The notes under the pieces: model-generated
Told to the model about the DNA's origin: nothing
Database searches by the model: none
Seen by the model: only the letters and a program-made list of their open reading frames with translations
NCBI GenBank assembly: GCA_012800685.1
Contig: JAAZIT010000303.1
Span: forward strand, 1-9,047
Reading direction: 5' to 3'
DNA length: 9,047 nucleotides
Origin: Clostridiales bacterium
GTDB lineage: Bacteria > Bacillota > Clostridia > Oscillospirales > Ruminococcaceae
Shown here: positions 6,823-9,047 of the stretch, one piece after another
How the letters are laid out: each line of letters starts with the position of its first letter
How positions within the stretch are numbered: position 1 is the first letter of the stretch
Translations under genes and position numbers: made by a program

Positions 6823-7005
6823 GTAACAATATTATATTCTTTCAATTAATTGTTCTTCTGTTTTTTCTACTTTTTTACTCTTTCTTTAAACAATACTATT
6901 ATTTAAGCATTTTTAAAAAACCATACATATTAGAATTAATTTATTTTATATAAGCTTTCATAATATCACCTAAGAACTCATGTAGAATTACAATATTTTA
7001 AAATA

Positions 7006-7986
7006 TCACTCTACCAAATATTTTTTATATAACCCTGTAAATAAAATAAATCCTCTGCTAATTGTTTTAATTCTTTTTCCACAATAAACTTTATTTTGTA
7101 TAAAAAACTTTAGCGATGAAAAGCCACCTTTTTTTATACATCTTTCCACTTCATCAATTAATTGGCGTTCATTCGGTTCAAGGCTTATTGTACGCATTTT
7201 CTTTATAGTAAATAAGGAATGTGAATATGTCGATTCATGAGATTTTGCTAGGTTATCAATTGACAATAATCTTTTAAATAACTTTTTTATTCCAAAAGAG
7301 TATGTTTGCTTAGACGTAACGTTATTTCCATGTCTTCTATAAAGCATTAATGGCTCGTCTAAGTACAATAATTTTCCTTTTAATGCTGCAAACTTCATAA
7401 AATATGCATCATGAGGAATACGCTTACACATTTTATCATTTGTATCTATACTTGGAACCATCTCAAATAATTTATAATTTAGAAAAGTGTTACAACCATA
7501 AACATCTTGACTAAAAAATGTGCTGACAGAATTCTTATATGTTATTCCTAATGCTTTATTAAAGCTTTCGTCAGTAATAACTCCATTTTCATCAGTCATT
7601 TTCATATCTGCATATACAAGGGTAGGTATATTTTTATTACTTTTTTTCTCACAAAAAGCAATCATTTTTTGCATTTTATTTGTCATCCAAGCATCGTCAT
7701 GGTCGGCAAACATATAGTAATCATATGGTTCTAGCTTTTTACATTTTTTTATTAAGCTATGAAAATTACAATATGCTCCATGATTATCATTGTTTTTATA
7801 CAAACTAATTCTTGAATCCGTCTTAACATATTTATTTATAATATCCAAAGTTTTATCTGTAGAACCATCGTCTTGAATAATCAACTGCCAGTTTTTATAT
7901 GTTTGGTTTATTATGGTATTAATCTGCTCTGATATATACTTTTCACCATTATAACTTGTCATCATAATTAAACATCTTTTTTTCAT
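7006..7986 (-). CDS. Family 2 glycosyltransferase, RgpB/rhamnosyltransferase-like
   Basis: From the ATG at 7986 the protein has 326 residues. The GT-A domain starts at once with KRCLIMMTSYNGEKYI (3-18). QDDGSTDKT (38-46) binds the nucleotide. FADHDDAW (93-100) is the expanded DxD metal site typical of this subgroup (usual form SDQDDIW). PHDAYF (191-196) and YRRHGNNVT (216-224) are further hallmarks of RgpB-like and other capsule glycosyltransferases. The frame stays open up to 8085, but that extension overlaps the end of the upstream gene out of frame and precedes the conserved start, so I reject it. Its start is 22 bp after the upstream stop, indicating translation from one message. The ribosome site is weak: AGGAAAG overlaps the upstream stop and is 17 bases from the ATG, so translational coupling or a start at 8025 is possible. 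The acceptor sugar is unknown. Confidence 0.9.
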   Translation of the reverse strand: MKKRCLIMMTSYNGEKYISEQINTIINQTYKNWQLIIQDDGSTDKTLDIINKYVKTDSRISLYKNNDNHGAYCNFHSLIKKCKKLEPYDYYMFADHDDAWMTNKMQKMIAFCEKKSNKNIPTLVYADMKMTDENGVITDESFNKALGITYKNSVSTFFSQDVYGCNTFLNYKLFEMVPSIDTNDKMCKRIPHDAYFMKFAALKGKLLYLDEPLMLYRRHGNNVTSKQTYSFGIKKLFKRLLSIDNLAKSHESTYSHSLFTIKKMRTISLEPNERQLIDEVERCIKKGGFSSLKFFIQNKVYCGKRIKTISRGFILFTGLYKKYLVE

Positions 7987-8008
7987 CTTAACTACTACCG
8001 TTTCTTTC

Positions 8009-9047
8009 CTATTCCCTAGCTGCATCAAGAGTTGCCTCAACACCTCTGCGTAAATCAAACTCACCCTGCCACCCAATTGACTCAAGCTTGTCAGAGGTTA
8101 GACTAGAATTATCCATTAAATTATATCCAGCCTTTTCAGCATCAGTAGGAATATCAAATATAACTTTTTTTCCTCCAACTAAAGCAAAGCATTCTGCCAA
8201 TTCACGTATCGTGACAACTGAATGCTTGTTTGAAATATTATATGCTTCACCTGATTTTCCGTTTAAAAGAACTGTCATAATTGCACTAACACAATCAATA
8301 ACATAACAATATGACCTAAGTTGTGTACCTAAGCTTTTCATTACAATATCTTTTCCGTTTAAAACATCCTTTGGAAATTGAGATGACGCTCTTGTATCAC
8401 TATCAGTCATAGTTGGACCATAAATATGTCCAGGTCTTACGATAACAGATTCAACCTCATATTGTTTTAAATATGCCACACAAAGTGTTTCTGAGGCTCT
8501 TTTCGACGAAGGGTAGCAAGCCCGTGGATTTAGAATATCTAAAAACCCATACTCGTTTTCATTGTATGGCTGTTCACTAGTTTTCTTACCATAAACTTCG
8601 CTAGAGGATATATATAACACTTTCTTAGTATTATGCTTTTTAGAATAATCTAAGATATTTTTTAAGCCCAAAAAATTCGCCATTATGGTTTCTACTGGCT
8701 GTTCTACATATAAACTAGGGTTCGCATTGCTTGCCCCATGGATTATATAATCAAAATCTATTTCTGAATTAATGGGCTCTAATGCATCATACTTTATAAA
8801 ATTAAATCCGCTATCAGATACCTTATCAAGAAAGCGTTTTTCTATTTTTTCATAATTTCTAGCTGCACAATAAACACTTATATTAGAATTATTTGTTTTA
8901 TTAATTTGCAACAAAAAATCAACAATAGCTGAACAAATTAATCCACCTGCACCGGTGATTAAGATTTTACTATTATTTAAAACATTAATATTCTTAACAT
9001 TCTTTTGAGCATTAGTTAAATCCGAAATGTAATTTTCTGTATAAATC
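8009..9047 (-). CDS. NAD-dependent sugar epimerase/dehydratase (extended SDR), 5' end beyond the window
   Basis: The reading frame is open to the right edge, giving 345 visible residues and no start codon. It does not begin at the TTG near 8914, because the nucleotide-binding motif lies upstream of that point. Numbering from the first visible residue, the NAD loop is ILITGAGGLIC (28-38). The third glycine of TGxxGxxG is Cys38. HGAS (103-106) and SSSEVYG (147-153) follow, then the catalytic pair Tyr178 and Lys182 in RACYPSSKR (175-183). RPGHIYGP (204-211) and RSYCYVIDCV (244-253) line the substrate site. The RACY..SKR and RS(F/Y)CYV patterns resemble UDP-glucuronate decarboxylases (UXS type). 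With ugd two genes downstream, conversion of UDP-glucuronate is an attractive but unproven role. Other nucleotide-sugar epimerases or dehydratases also fit. About 30 residues precede the Rossmann strand, so a start just outside the window is likely. Confidence 0.9.
   Translation of the reverse strand, partial: IYTENYISDLTNAQKNVKNINVLNNSKILITGAGGLICSAIVDFLLQINKTNNSNISVYCAARNYEKIEKRFLDKVSDSGFNFIKYDALEPINSEIDFDYIIHGASNANPSLYVEQPVETIMANFLGLKNILDYSKKHNTKKVLYISSSEVYGKKTSEQPYNENEYGFLDILNPRACYPSSKRASETLCVAYLKQYEVESVIVRPGHIYGPTMTDSDTRASSQFPKDVLNGKDIVMKSLGTQLRSYCYVIDCVSAIMTVLLNGKSGEAYNISNKHSVVTIRELAECFALVGGKKVIFDIPTDAEKAGYNLMDNSSLTSDKLESIGWQGEFDLRRGVEATLDAARE

Noticed and set aside
6831..6836. TATAAT on the minus strand upstream of ugd as a promoter
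   Set aside because: No acceptable -35 box lies 16-18 bases upstream, and the predicted start would almost abut the ribosome site.
6993..7006. 14-bp palindrome ATATTTTAAAATAT at the end of the GT2 gene
   Set aside because: It is composed only of A and T in a very AT-rich gap with no T tract or promoter context, so chance is the simplest explanation.
7987..8085. N-terminal extension of the GT2 gene up to 8085
   Set aside because: It overlaps the upstream SDR C-terminus out of frame and precedes the conserved KRCLIMMTSYNG start, so the ATG at 7986 is preferred.
7520..8306. Plus-strand open frames at 7520-7717 and 8088-8306
   Set aside because: Both are antisense to conserved glycosyltransferase and SDR sequence and show no motif.

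Overview
The window comes from a low-GC, AT-rich bacterium, most likely a Gram-positive clostridial Bacillota (Lachnospiraceae-like). The evidence is strong AAGGAG-type ribosome sites, near-consensus TTGACA/TATAAT promoters, AT-rich wobble positions, and proteins that read like clostridial surface-polysaccharide genes. I see no rRNA, tRNA, CRISPR array, insertion sequence or phage gene. The taxonomic call is inference from style only.

Left part (1-1745): a leftward gene (197-1318) encodes a membrane-anchored protein with an SGNH/GDSL-hydrolase fold in which all four signature catalytic residues appear to be replaced. It has its own sigma-A-type promoter (1502-1530), a leader of about 175 nt with possible alternative hairpins, and a strong terminator (152-189). 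A 62-bp element directly upstream of its -35 box (1523-1584) recurs at 19-80, with about 81% identity and no gaps. There it again sits upstream of a TTGACT -35 box that points off the left edge. The two copies look like a shared control module for two tandem leftward transcription units.

Middle part (1647-4276): two rightward genes follow. The first is glycerol kinase glpK (1746-3233), with a promoter whose -10 lies in a perfect TGTTAA-AA-TTAACA dyad. The second is a family 2 glycosyltransferase (3349-4179) with a textbook TTGACA-N17-TATAAT promoter. A 15-bp bidirectional terminator (4229-4276) separates it from the convergent genes on its right.

Right part (4306-9047): four leftward genes, in transcription order, are an NAD-dependent sugar epimerase/dehydratase (runs off the right edge), a family 2 glycosyltransferase, UDP-glucose 6-dehydrogenase (ugd) and a family 4 glycosyltransferase. 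This looks like the distal end of a capsule or exopolysaccharide locus. Ugd would make UDP-glucuronate, the SDR could convert it or another nucleotide sugar, and the glycosyltransferases would assemble the repeat unit. Export and polymerisation genes are not in the window.

The strongest candidates for something undescribed are the catalytically stripped SGNH protein and the duplicated promoter-upstream element that seems to control it and an unseen neighbour.
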